64,000 nt of DNA. Origin: an uncultured Leifsonia sp. GTDB taxonomy: Bacteria; Actinomycetota; Actinomycetes; Actinomycetales; Microbacteriaceae. Location of the stretch: assembly GCF_945957465.1 (NCBI RefSeq), contig NZ_CAMFLC010000003.1:62001-126000 (forward strand), written 5' to 3'. Below, piece by piece: positions 54,786 through 62,959 of the stretch. A model generated the notes under the pieces. That model searched no databases. It was not told the DNA's origin and saw nothing but the letters and a program-made list of their open reading frames with translations. Each line of letters starts with the position of its first letter. The stretch's first letter is position 1. The translations under genes and the position numbers were made by a program.

Positions 54786-55409
54786 TCAGCCGCCGATGCC
54801 CAGCTCTGCGCCCGGCGGCGCGGTGGCGCAGACCGAATTGTCGGCCTTGGCGAAAGCGTCAGCGCGGATTCCTGATCCCGAGCCCACACTCGTCACGGTG
54901 AAGATCAACGCCTCAAGGGACATGGGCGTTGGCTCGTCGACGACCGTCCCGCCCGACGCCTGGGTGTTGCTCGCCTGCACGGCCTCATTGCTGCCCATGA
55001 CCTGCATGCCCTGGCTTGGATGGGACCGCAGCCACGCCAATGTGTCATGGGTGGACATGCTCGGCAGCGTCCAGTATCCGACGGCGTCGGCCATCGGCCG
55101 GCACCACATGCCCGTGCTCGTGCCGCTCGCCACGCCGTCAGGTCGGGTGGCGGATCGCACGGCGCCAGCCGGAACGACCACGCCGGTCAACCAGAGATCC
55201 GCCTTATGCTGGGATGCCGCGTCGACGGTCCCGCCGGGGTTTGTGACCGGAAACTGGGGAGTCGACTGCTCCCCAGAAGACGAGCCAGATGGCACCGCCG
55301 TCGGCGCATCGCGCGAAACAGCCACGGAGCTGCACGCCGTCAGCATCGACCCCGATGCCAGCACCAGGAGCGCCCCCGCGAAGCCGACCCGCGCACGCAG
55401 AGGTCTCAT
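54786..55409 (-). CDS. lipoprotein of unknown function
   Basis: A 207-residue lipoprotein. The signal MRPLRARVGFAGALLVLASGSMLTAC ends in the lipobox LTAC (cysteine 26), followed by a Ser/Thr/Pro linker. The mature domain includes WLTGVVVPAGAVRSATRPDG, GMWCRPMADAVGYW and HDTLAWLRSHP and ends with CATAPPGAELGIGG; it has two cysteines. It resembles small actinobacterial cell-surface lipoproteins without known role. AGGAGG precedes the ATG at 55409; an upstream in-frame start at 55529 is rejected. Confidence 0.8.
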   Translation of the reverse strand: MRPLRARVGFAGALLVLASGSMLTACSSVAVSRDAPTAVPSGSSSGEQSTPQFPVTNPGGTVDAASQHKADLWLTGVVVPAGAVRSATRPDGVASGTSTGMWCRPMADAVGYWTLPSMSTHDTLAWLRSHPSQGMQVMGSNEAVQASNTQASGGTVVDEPTPMSLEALIFTVTSVGSGSGIRADAFAKADNSVCATAPPGAELGIGG

Positions 55410-55615
55410 TCGTGTGAGGCCTCCTGAAAGACGCCACCAACGGCCAAGGCCGGAAGCCGTCCGCGCCGTTGCGTCTCTCCCACGAACCCGCCCCTTTACT
55501 CGTGACTCGGGGTGGCAGGCCCCCCGCACCTGCCACCCAGCGTCGCAATCCCCCCGGAACGACGCACCTTTACGACGCTAGCGGGGATCGGACGAGTGAT
55601 GGAATGTAGCGAAAG

Positions 55616-55621
55616 TAACAT
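55616..55621 (+). promoter_or_regulatory. -10 of leaderless promoter for the sensor kinase gene
   Basis: TAACAT ends six bases before a TTG at 55628, the first possible codon of the kinase reading frame. Confidence 0.4.
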
Positions 55622-55627
55622 TCACGG

Positions 55628-56697
55628 TTGGCGACAATCAGACGCGTGAGCATCCATGCTTGTCTCGTGGTCTCCGAAACCCCGGCCCAGGTCTCAGAAG
55701 AGGAGGCCGCCCGTCTCGAACTCCGAATCACCGCAGAACTGGTTCGCCGACTGACTGCACGCGGGAGCGCTTTGACCGCGGATCCGGTGATCACCCAGCA
55801 GGTCGAGACGCAAGTGCGCACGATCCTTCGGCGCACGTTCCAACGCCTCGGTACCGCCACCCACAACGCGCCATCACCGGCGACGAGCGTCGGAAAACGC
55901 GGGCGGCGCAGAACATCCATCCGAGCGACAGCCTCACTGCCGCCACCCTCCTGTTCGACATCGCGCTGACCGAACTCGCGGTCGACCACCATGACGCGTC
56001 AGCGGTGGCGCGCGCCCTCAATGCCGCGATCATGGATGAGGTCGTCCCGGCATCCCTCGCCTACGTCGACGCGTTGCTCGAACGACTGGCGGTAGCTCAC
56101 ACCGAAGAGCGTCTCGGCATTTCACGTGAACTGCACGACCGGGTAGCTCACAGCATCGCCGCGGGAATCCAGCGCGTCCGTCTCAGCCGGCAACCCACGG
56201 ACTCGGCGGCCGGACGCATCGCCGAAGCGCTCGACCTTCTGGAGGCGGCTCTGGATGAGACACGCTCACTGGCTCTGGACCTCAGACACTCGGTGGGCGA
56301 CAAACTCCTCGATGAGGCCATCCTCGACTACGTCGCCGACCTCAGCACCGAACCGCCGCGCGTCGCCGCTTCACGCGAGGGAACCCCGCGAACCCTTCCC
56401 ACAGGCGTTCAGGAGGAGGCGTTCATCGTCGTTCGCGAGGCCATCCACAACGCGCGCCGTCACTCCCACGGCGACAAGATCATCGTTGTCTCCAAGTGGG
56501 GCCATGACGAGCTGCAGATCAGCGTGGCCGACGACGGAGTCGGATTCGGCCGGGACACGATCCGTCCCGGTGCACTCGGCCTCATCGCAGCACAGGAGCG
56601 CGCCGAACTCATCGGAGCAGATCTCGCGATCGACTCTCGGCAGGGAGCCGGGACCACCGTCACCTTGTCGATCGCTCTGCGGGGCGGCGCACGATGA
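55628..56697 (+). pseudogene. frameshifted soluble sensor histidine kinase (NarL/DesK type)
   Basis: Two frames together encode one kinase. The first (from TTG 55628) reads a helical N-terminus up to LGTATHNAP near 55870; the second continues with ERRKTRAAQNIHPSDSL to the stop at 56697. The second frame has the HisKA_3 box ERLGISRELHDRVAHSI with the phospho-acceptor histidine, and the ATPase motifs EAIHNARRHS (N box), VADDGVGFG (G1) and GAGTTVTLS (G2). A single missing base around 55872 explains the break. There are no membrane segments, so it was a cytoplasmic sensor. The stop overlaps the regulator start as ATGA. Confidence 0.85.
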
Positions 56698-57297
56698 CCC
56701 GGACGGTGGTTCTCGCCGATGATCACGCGCTCTTCCGCAAGGGAGTGCGCGCCCTCATCGAACGCGACTTCGACATCCGTCGGTGAGGCGAGCGACGGGA
56801 ATACCGCGGTCCGACTCGCTGAAGACACCACCCCCGAAATCCTCCTGCTCGATGTCGAGATGCCGGGTCCACCGGCCGAGCAGACCATTCGCACTGTCCG
56901 GCGGCGATCACCGCGAACGGCAGTGGTCATCCTGACCATGCACACCGACGCAGTCCTCCAGCGCCAGCTCAGTCGAGCAGGCGCATCCGCCTTCGCCAAC
57001 AAGAGCATCAGCGAGAGCGCGCTCCGCCAGCTGATCGCCACTGCACAACCTCAACCGGCCACGTCACCGGACGAGGCGCCACACAAGAACCGGACGGACG
57101 GAGTTCTCACCGAGCGGGAACTCGAGGTCATCAGGATGATCGCGCAGGCGTACACCAACCGCGAGATCAGCATGCGCCTCAACATCACCGAAGGCACGGT
57201 CAAGCGACACACGACCAACATCTACGCGAAACTCGGCGCGACCTCACGAATAGACGCCGTGCGCAAGGTCGTCCGGCTCAACCTCCTTGAGACGTGA
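56694..57297 (+). pseudogene. frameshifted NarL/FixJ-type response regulator
   Basis: The start at 56694 reads MTRTVVLADDHALFRKGVRALIERDFDIR and hits TGA at 56784; the next frame continues GEASDGNTAVRLAEDTTPEILLLDVEMPG (phospho-acceptor D in LLLDVEMPG) and ends in an intact LuxR helix-turn-helix (LTERELEVIRMIAQAYTNREISMRLNITEGTVKRHT). One extra base, or two missing, near 56779-56785 splits the receiver domain. A later ATG at 56719 opens only an artificial N-terminus, so the gene probably makes no working receiver. It is partnered with the frameshifted kinase. Confidence 0.88.
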
Positions 57298-57636
57298 ACG
57301 TCCACCCAGTCCAGAGGCTTGCGGTCGTCGTCGCACGAACGTACTCGAAAGATGCCTGACCCGAGACCGGTGAGCGTTACGGGATCCGTCCTGCGTGCCT
57401 GTCGCGTTGGTCAGCTCACGTCTCCCGTGCGAATGAATCGCCAGAGAGCGGAGACAGCAGTGAAGCCAGTTCCGCTGGGGCACCCTGGGAAAGATCGAGG
57501 CGAACTCAATACGGCTCATCCCTCAAACATTGCGGGCAAACTGTGAGGACCAAACCCGTTGGAACCCAAGAGCTCTATCGACGCAGCTTCGTCAGAGACG
57601 TCCCGATGTATCACACGCACCGACCCAGGAAACCGA
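57298..57636. other. 339-bp stretch without a gene
   Basis: Between the broken regulator and the tRNA-Lys terminator only short, basic, low-information ORFs occur. No promoter, repeat or attachment site was recognised. Confidence 0.6.
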
Positions 57637-57679
57637 AGAAGCCCCCGATCCCAGTGTTTCCAAGGGATCGGGGGCTTCT
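57637..57679. terminator. 16-bp hairpin terminator of tRNA-Lys
   Basis: AGAAGCCCCCGATCCC (57637-57652) and its exact complement (57664-57679) form a 16-bp stem with an 11-nt loop, 20 nt beyond the tRNA 3' end on the minus strand, followed there by a moderately T-rich tail. Confidence 0.85.
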
Positions 57680-57698
57680 CGCCACCTGCGGTGTCGGG

Positions 57699-57771
57699 TG
57701 CGCCCCCAGGGACTTGAACCCTGAACCCATTGATTAAGAGTCAATTGCTCTGCCGATTGAGCTAGAGGCGC
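57699..57771 (-). tRNA. tRNA-Lys (anticodon CTT)
   Basis: A 73-nt cloverleaf: acceptor GCGCCTC/GGGGCGC with one G.T pair, D arm GCTC-AATCGGCA-GAGC, anticodon arm ATTGA-CTCTTAA-TCAAT with anticodon CTT, and T arm CAGGG-TTCAAGT-CCCTG. The discriminator is A at 57699 and CCA is not encoded. It reads lysine AAG codons. It borders the sparse accessory stretch to its left. Confidence 0.93.
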
Positions 57772-57881
57772 GTTCGTTTCGGTTTCCCGAACCGAGGCTC
57801 AACACTAGCATCCGGATCGGGCGCTTCGCCAATCGGGGCGGCTCCGGCGCGCAGTCCGGGCGTGTCCTGTCGGCGGCCCGC

Positions 57882-57887
57882 TAGGCT
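57882..57887 (+). promoter_or_regulatory. -10 of leaderless promoter at 57894
   Basis: TAGGCT ends six bases before the GTG at 57894, with no ribosome binding site between. Confidence 0.55.
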
Positions 57888-57893
57888 CCTGCC

Positions 57894-58700
57894 GTGACCG
57901 ACGCACACGACACCGACCGGCCGCCCCTTTCGTCCGACCTTGCGCTCGCGCTGCGGCTCGCCGACCTCGCCGATGGCATCTCGGCGGCGCACTTCCGCGA
58001 GCGCGGCCTCCACGTCGACACGAAGCCCGACCGCACGTTCGTCACGGAGGCCGACCTCGCGGTGGAGCGCGCGATCCGGGACGCTCTCGCCTCCGAGCGG
58101 CCGGGCGACGGCATCCTCGGCGAGGAGTACGGGACGGAGGGCGACGCGAGCCGGCAGTGGATCATCGATCCGATCGACGGCACCTCCAACTATCTGCGCG
58201 GCGTGCCGGTGTGGGGAACCCTGATCGCGCTCGCGATCGACGGCAGGCCGGTGGTCGGGGTCGTCAGCTCCCCCGCCCTCGGCAAGCGCTGGTGGGCCGA
58301 GACCGGCGACGGCGCCTGGACGACCGACGCGCCCGGCGCCCAGCCCCGCCCCATCCGGGTCTCCGCCGTCGCCGATCTCGAACACGCCTCGATCAGCTTC
58401 CAGAGCATCGCGCAGTGGGACGAGGCCGGGTACCTCGACCGACTCGTCGCCCTGACCCGCCGCGTGTGGCGCGACCGCGCCTACGGCGACATGTGGTCGT
58501 ACATGCTGCTCGCCGAGGGGCTGCTCGACGCCGTTGGCGAGTTCGACGTCAAGACCTACGACCTTGCGGCGCTCATCCCGATCGTCGAGGAGGCCGGCGG
58601 CGCGTTCACCTCGGTCACCGGCGAGCACGGTCCGGGCAACGGCTCCTCGCTGGCCTCGAACGGGCTGCTCCACCCGGCGCTGCTGGAAGCGCTGGCCTGA
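57894..58700 (+). CDS. inositol monophosphatase family phosphatase (possible HisN)
   Basis: A 268-residue Mg-dependent phosphatase of the IMPase/FIG superfamily. Metal-site motifs are complete: KPDRTFVTEADLAVE, ILGEEYG, WIIDPIDGTSNYLRG and TYDLAALIPIVEEAGG. Short actinobacterial members of this kind serve as histidinol-phosphate phosphatase (HisN), and the sequence fits that group, but no his genes are present to confirm it. It starts with GTG, and the message appears leaderless. Confidence 0.88.
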   Translation: MTDAHDTDRPPLSSDLALALRLADLADGISAAHFRERGLHVDTKPDRTFVTEADLAVERAIRDALASERPGDGILGEEYGTEGDASRQWIIDPIDGTSNYLRGVPVWGTLIALAIDGRPVVGVVSSPALGKRWWAETGDGAWTTDAPGAQPRPIRVSAVADLEHASISFQSIAQWDEAGYLDRLVALTRRVWRDRAYGDMWSYMLLAEGLLDAVGEFDVKTYDLAALIPIVEEAGGAFTSVTGEHGPGNGSSLASNGLLHPALLEALA

Positions 58701-58722
58701 CCCAGGCGTCCGCGGCAGCCGG

Positions 58723-59196
58723 CTAGATGCTCGCGAGCACCTCGTCCAGTTGCTCGTAGCCCTCGGTGACACCCTTCGCCTGACCCGACGCGACCATGCC
58801 GTCGCGCGCGTCCAGGGTCGGGTAGACAGCGTGCACGCGGATGCGGCTGCGACCGCCCTCCAGCGGCTCGAACCGGATGGACTCGATGCTCACCACATCG
58901 GGGAAGCCCTCGAACTCGAAGGTCTGGATCGCGAACTCGTTGTCGCGGACGACGTGGAAGACCCCGTTGAACGCGTACGACTCGCCGCCGACGGTGTGCA
59001 CGTAACGGTAGCGACCGCCTGTCGTGAACTCGAACTGCTCCAGGTCCATCTCGTACCCACGGGGTCCGAGCCAGCGCTTGAAGAGCTCCGGCTCCTTGTG
59101 GGCGCGGAACACCAGCTCCACCGGATAGTCGAACTCGCGCTCGATATCGATGAAGGGCAGGCCCTCCGGGGCGGTGATCGTGACGTCATTGCTCAT
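58723..59196 (-). CDS. SRPBCC (AHSA1-like) protein
   Basis: A 157-residue START/AHSA1-fold protein. IEREFDYPVELVFRAHKEPELFKRWLGPRGY is the typical beginning, with the hydrophobic-cavity strands GGRYRYVHTVGGESYAFNGVFHVV and the C-terminal helix VTEGYEQLDEVLA. Such proteins may bind lipids or modulate stress functions. AAGGAG precedes the ATG at 59196. It lies 5 bases after an ArsR gene, a common pairing in which the ArsR controls the operon. Confidence 0.9.
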   Translation of the reverse strand: MSNDVTITAPEGLPFIDIEREFDYPVELVFRAHKEPELFKRWLGPRGYEMDLEQFEFTTGGRYRYVHTVGGESYAFNGVFHVVRDNEFAIQTFEFEGFPDVVSIESIRFEPLEGGRSRIRVHAVYPTLDARDGMVASGQAKGVTEGYEQLDEVLASI

Positions 59197-59201
59197 TGCT
59201 C

Positions 59202-59585
59202 TCACTCCTTGCTCGTGTTCTGGTGGTCGGTCGCCCCCGCGCCCGCGAGGTCGCCGAGGACGGTGTCGAGGGTGCGGAACCGTTGCTCGTGGATCAGCCG
59301 GTAGCGGTCGATCCACGAGGTGAGTTCTTCGAGCGCGCCGGCGCGCAGGTGCACCGGCCTGCGCTGCGCGTCACGGCTGCGCGTGACGAGCCCGGCCTCC
59401 TCGAGCACGTGGATGTGGCGGGACACCGCCTGCGTCGTGATCGCGAACGGCTCGGCGAGCTCGTTCACGGTCGCGGGCCCGGTGCTCAACCGCGCGATGA
59501 TGGCGCGGCGCACCGAATCCGAGAGCGCCTGGAAGGCTCGGTCGAGCCGTTCCTGCACGGAGGCGTCCGTTTCGCTCGAGGCCAT
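59202..59585 (-). CDS. ArsR-family transcriptional regulator
   Basis: A 127-residue winged-helix regulator. The helix-turn-helix reads RAFQALSDSVRRAIIARLSTGPATVNELAEPFAITTQAVSRHIHVLEEAGLV, covering residues ~17-68. No metal-binding CxC is present, so it probably senses something other than metal. The start is ATG 59585 or TTG 59594, with AAAAGGA upstream of both. It is co-transcribed with the SRPBCC gene and divergent from the ABC exporter, with a CAACAC-TT-GTGTTG dyad between. Confidence 0.9.
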   Translation of the reverse strand: MASSETDASVQERLDRAFQALSDSVRRAIIARLSTGPATVNELAEPFAITTQAVSRHIHVLEEAGLVTRSRDAQRRPVHLRAGALEELTSWIDRYRLIHEQRFRTLDTVLGDLAGAGATDHQNTSKE

Positions 59586-59604
59586 ACTCAACAATTCCTT
59601 TTAT

Positions 59605-59618
59605 CAACACTTGTGTTG
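59605..59618. promoter_or_regulatory. candidate ArsR operator
   Basis: CAACACTTGTGTTG is a perfect 14-bp palindrome 20 bp upstream of the arsR start and within the promoter region of the divergent ABC operon. Confidence 0.75.
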
Positions 59619-59677
59619 GATACGATACGCCGTCGATCACCACCCCACAAGCGGCCCGACACCATAGGCTCGGGCGT

Positions 59678-60652
59678 GTGAGCACTCCGAGCACTCCCAG
59701 CACTCCCAGCCCTCCCCGCACACTCAGCACCAGGCCGTCCACCGACGAGCCGCTCGTCCACATCGCCGGGTTCCGGATGGACTTCGGACGCACGACCGTG
59801 ATCCGCGACCTGTCCTTCGACATCGCGCGGGGCGAGACGTTCGGCTTCCTCGGCAGCAACGGCTCGGGCAAGACCACCACGATCCGCGCACTCCTCGGCA
59901 TCTACCAGCCGACGGCGGGCGTCCTCCACATCGACGGCCGGGACTTCTCGCCCGAGGCCGGCGAGCGTCTCGGCTATCTGCCGGAAGAGCGGGGACTCTA
60001 CAAGAAGGAGTCCGTCATCGACGTCATGGTCTACTTCGGGCGGCTCAAGGGCCTCGGCGCCGAACCGGCCAGGCGCTGGTCGCGCGAGTACCTGGAACGG
60101 GTCGGCATCGGCGACAAGGAGAAGGTGAGGCTCGACAAGCTCTCCGGCGGTCAGCAGCAGAAGGTGCAGCTGGGCGTCACGATCATGAACCAGCCCGAGC
60201 TGCTCATCCTCGACGAGCCGACCAAGGGCTTCGACCCGGTCAACCGCCGCCTGCTGATGGACATCATCGACGACCAGAAGCGCGCCGGCTCGACCGTGAT
60301 GATGGTCACCCACCAGATGGAGGAGGTGGAGCGCCTCTGCGACCGCGTCATCCTCCTCAAAGACGGCGTGTCGCGTGCCTACGGCACCGTCTCCGAGGTG
60401 CAGGAGCAGTTCGGCGGCACGATCGTGCACGTGGACCACGACGGGCGCATCCCGCCCTCCCCCGCCTACCGCATCGCGACGGACGCGGGCGGGCACGCCG
60501 AGCTGGAGGTCGCGAACGACGCCGACACCGCCGCGATCCTCCTCGCGCTTGTGGAGGCCGGCCTCCACGTCACCCGCTTCGCCCCCACCCGCAAATCGCT
60601 CGACGACATCTTCGTCGAGGTCTACGGCGCCGAGAGCCGCGAGGAGGACTGA
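59678..60652 (+). CDS. ABC exporter ATP-binding protein (NatA type)
   Basis: A 324-residue ATPase. After an N-terminal stretch of repeated STP units, the ATPase domain shows Walker A GSNGSGKTT near residue 69, the signature LSGGQQQKVQLG, Walker B LLILDEPTKGFDP and the H-loop MMVTHQMEEVE. A ~80-residue C-terminal domain follows, ending RKSLDDIFVEVYG, typical of ABC-2 exporters related to NatAB. It starts at GTG 59678, with TAGGCT seven bases upstream. It precedes its permease by 2 bases. Confidence 0.94.
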   Translation: MSTPSTPSTPSPPRTLSTRPSTDEPLVHIAGFRMDFGRTTVIRDLSFDIARGETFGFLGSNGSGKTTTIRALLGIYQPTAGVLHIDGRDFSPEAGERLGYLPEERGLYKKESVIDVMVYFGRLKGLGAEPARRWSREYLERVGIGDKEKVRLDKLSGGQQQKVQLGVTIMNQPELLILDEPTKGFDPVNRRLLMDIIDDQKRAGSTVMMVTHQMEEVERLCDRVILLKDGVSRAYGTVSEVQEQFGGTIVHVDHDGRIPPSPAYRIATDAGGHAELEVANDADTAAILLALVEAGLHVTRFAPTRKSLDDIFVEVYGAESREED

Positions 60653-60654
60653 CC

Positions 60655-61899
60655 ATGGCCCGCCACAACCTCTCCACCGTCATCGGGTTCGAGTTCACGC
60701 GCACGATCAAGAAGCGCAGCTTCTGGGCGGTGACGCTGATCCTCCCGATCCTCGTCTTCGGCCTCGGCGCGCTGCTGATCTCGGCGAACGTGACCAGTGC
60801 CAACACCGCCGACCAGCAGAAGAACGCGCGCTTCGACTTCCTCTACGTCGACGCGTCGGGGCTGGTCGACCCGACGATCGCGCACAAATACGGCGGCAGA
60901 GAGATCGCCAGCAGCTCGGAGGGCGTCGAGGAGGTGCAGATCGGCGGCACTCCCGCGTTCTTCGACTACCCCGCCGACCCCTCCACACAGACGATCAAGG
61001 TCTACGGAGCCGACGTCGGCGTCTTCCAGAACAGCCGGTACTCCGCCGTGGCACAGTCGCTGCTGTCGGCGAGCGTCGAGCAGAAACTCGGCAACCCGAT
61101 CGACGTGGCCATCCTGCGCGGCGAGACCAACACGGCGACCACCACGTTCAAGAACGGCGCGGTCGCGCCCGGCTTCGAGGCCATCCTTCCCGCACTCGTC
61201 TTCCTGGCCGCCTTCTTCATCGTCATCGTGTTCCTGGGCAATCAGATGCTCAACTCGACGCTGGAGGAGAAGGAGAACCGCGTCACGGAGATGATCCTGA
61301 CGACGATCAACCCGACGAACCTCCTCGTCGGCAAGGTGGTGTCGCTGTTCGCCATCGGGCTCATCCAGATCGCCGTGTTCGCGTTGCCGGTCGTGGTGGG
61401 CTACCTGTTCTTCCGCGACCAGCTGGCCATCCCCAGCCTCGACTTGAGCACTCTCGTGTTCGACCCGCAGAAGATGATCGTCGGAGCGCTCGTGACGATC
61501 GGAGGCTTCGCGCTGTTCACGGGCACCCTGGTGGCAGTCGGTGCGGTGATGCCGACCGCGAAGGATGCCGCGCCGTTCTTCTCCGTCGTCGTCTTCGCCG
61601 TCGTGATCCCGCTGTACGCGTCGAGTTACGCCATCAGCACCCCGAACGCGCCGATCGTGCAGGTTCTGGCGTACTTCCCGTACACCGCGCCGATCACCGC
61701 GCTCATCCTGAACGCCTTCGGCTCGCTGCCGCTGTGGCAGGCGATCGTCATCATCGTCGAGCTGTTCGTGCTCGCGTTCGTGGTGCTGCGGCTGGCCGTG
61801 CGGCTGTTCCGGTACGGCTCGATCGAGTACTCCAGCAAAGTCAGGATCCGGGATGTGCTCGGGCGACGATCCGGGCCGGGACGAACGGCGGTCCGCTGA
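60655..61899 (+). CDS. ABC-2 type exporter permease (NatB-like)
   Basis: A 414-residue permease of the ABC-2 family with one N-terminal helix (FWAVTLILPILVFGLGALLI), a ~150-residue extracytoplasmic domain, and five or six C-terminal helices beginning ILPALVFLAAFFIVIVFLG; the motif NSTLEEKENRVTEMILTTINPTNLLVGKV is typical of NatB/YhaP proteins. It pairs with the preceding ATPase and may export sodium or a hydrophobic compound. The stop overlaps the next start as TGATG. Confidence 0.93.
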   Translation: MARHNLSTVIGFEFTRTIKKRSFWAVTLILPILVFGLGALLISANVTSANTADQQKNARFDFLYVDASGLVDPTIAHKYGGREIASSSEGVEEVQIGGTPAFFDYPADPSTQTIKVYGADVGVFQNSRYSAVAQSLLSASVEQKLGNPIDVAILRGETNTATTTFKNGAVAPGFEAILPALVFLAAFFIVIVFLGNQMLNSTLEEKENRVTEMILTTINPTNLLVGKVVSLFAIGLIQIAVFALPVVVGYLFFRDQLAIPSLDLSTLVFDPQKMIVGALVTIGGFALFTGTLVAVGAVMPTAKDAAPFFSVVVFAVVIPLYASSYAISTPNAPIVQVLAYFPYTAPITALILNAFGSLPLWQAIVIIVELFVLAFVVLRLAVRLFRYGSIEYSSKVRIRDVLGRRSGPGRTAVR

Positions 61900-62885
61900 T
61901 GCGCGCGGTCATCGTCCCGCAGCCCGGCGAGGCGGAGGTGCTGACCCTCGCCGAGGTCCCCGAGCCGCGACCCGCTCCCGGCGAGGTGCGCATCCGGGTC
62001 ATCGCCGCCGGTCTCAACGGCGCCGATCTGAGTCAACGGCGCGGATACTATCCGTCACCGGCCGGCGCGCCCGAGTGGCCCGGGCTCGAGGTCTCCGGCG
62101 TCATCGACGCGGTCGGCGCCGGCATCGAGGACGGTCGCTGGCGCGAGGGCGACCTGGTCTGCGCGCTGCTGCCCGGCGGAGGGTACGCCGAGTGGGTGAC
62201 GGTCGACGTCGGGCTGGTGCTTCCCGTGCCGGCCGGGGTCGATCCGGTGGAGGCCGCCGGACTGCCCGAAGTGGTCGCCACGGTCTGGTCGAACGTGTTC
62301 GACCTCGGCGCTCTCGCACCCGGCGAGACGCTCCTCGTCCACGGCGGCTCGAGCGGGATCGGCTCGATGGCGATCCAGCTGGCCCGCGCGCTCGGCTCCC
62401 GGTCGATCGCCACAGCGGTCAGCCCGGAGAAGGCCGCCTTCTGCCGTTCCCTCGGCGCCGAGGCGGCCGTCGACTACCGCACGGACGACTTCGTCGCGGC
62501 GGTCCTGGCGTTCACCGACGGCCGCGGCGCCGACGTGATCCTCGACATCGTCGGCGGCGACTACATCGCCCGTGACCTCGAGGCGCTCGCGACCGGCGGC
62601 AGGATCATGTCGATCGCCGTCCGCGACCGCACTCCGGCCTCCGTCGACATGGGGCTGCTCATGCGCAAGCGCGCCCGGTTCCAGGGAACCACGCTGCGGG
62701 CGCGTCCGCTCGCCGAGCGGGTCGCGATCATCGCGGCCGTGCGCGAGCACGTCTGGCCGTTGCTCGAGGCCGGCGACGTCCGCCCGGTCATCGACTCCGT
62801 CTTCCCGCTGGCGGATGCGGCGCAGGCGCATCGGCGGATGGAGTCGTCCGCGCATCTCGGGAAGATCCTGCTGCGCGTGTCCTGA
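61899..62885 (+). CDS. NADPH:quinone oxidoreductase-like MDR protein
   Basis: A 328-residue medium-chain reductase without zinc ligands, of the quinone oxidoreductase/PIG3 type. It starts MRAVIVPQPGEAEVLTLAEVP and contains GLNGADLSQRRGYYP (where zinc enzymes have CGSD), the hinge GLPEVVATVWSNVFDLG and the nucleotide motif LLVHGGSSGIGSMAIQLARALG near residue 145. PIG3-type enzymes reduce quinones with NADPH. It is translationally coupled to the ABC-2 permease gene. Confidence 0.92.
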   Translation: MRAVIVPQPGEAEVLTLAEVPEPRPAPGEVRIRVIAAGLNGADLSQRRGYYPSPAGAPEWPGLEVSGVIDAVGAGIEDGRWREGDLVCALLPGGGYAEWVTVDVGLVLPVPAGVDPVEAAGLPEVVATVWSNVFDLGALAPGETLLVHGGSSGIGSMAIQLARALGSRSIATAVSPEKAAFCRSLGAEAAVDYRTDDFVAAVLAFTDGRGADVILDIVGGDYIARDLEALATGGRIMSIAVRDRTPASVDMGLLMRKRARFQGTTLRARPLAERVAIIAAVREHVWPLLEAGDVRPVIDSVFPLADAAQAHRRMESSAHLGKILLRVS

Positions 62886-62959
62886 CCGGCCGGTCCGCGA
62901 CGACGGCGAGCGCCGCCCCGATGCCGGTTCGCGGCTCCATCGGTGGGAGGATCGGAGGC

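Noticed and set aside
54305..54889. 194-codon minus-strand ORF as a full gene
   Set aside because: Its first half is antisense-like low-complexity sequence overlapping the lipoprotein gene end; only the last ~60 codons look protein-like.
56719..57297. Intact response regulator starting at 56719
   Set aside because: That start gives an N-terminus without the acidic pocket; the conserved LADDHALFRKG lies upstream in another frame, so the gene is frameshifted rather than intact.
57699..57771. Attachment-site duplication at tRNA-Lys
   Set aside because: No second copy of the tRNA 3' end was found in the flanking 5 kb and no integrase gene is present, so an att site cannot be claimed.
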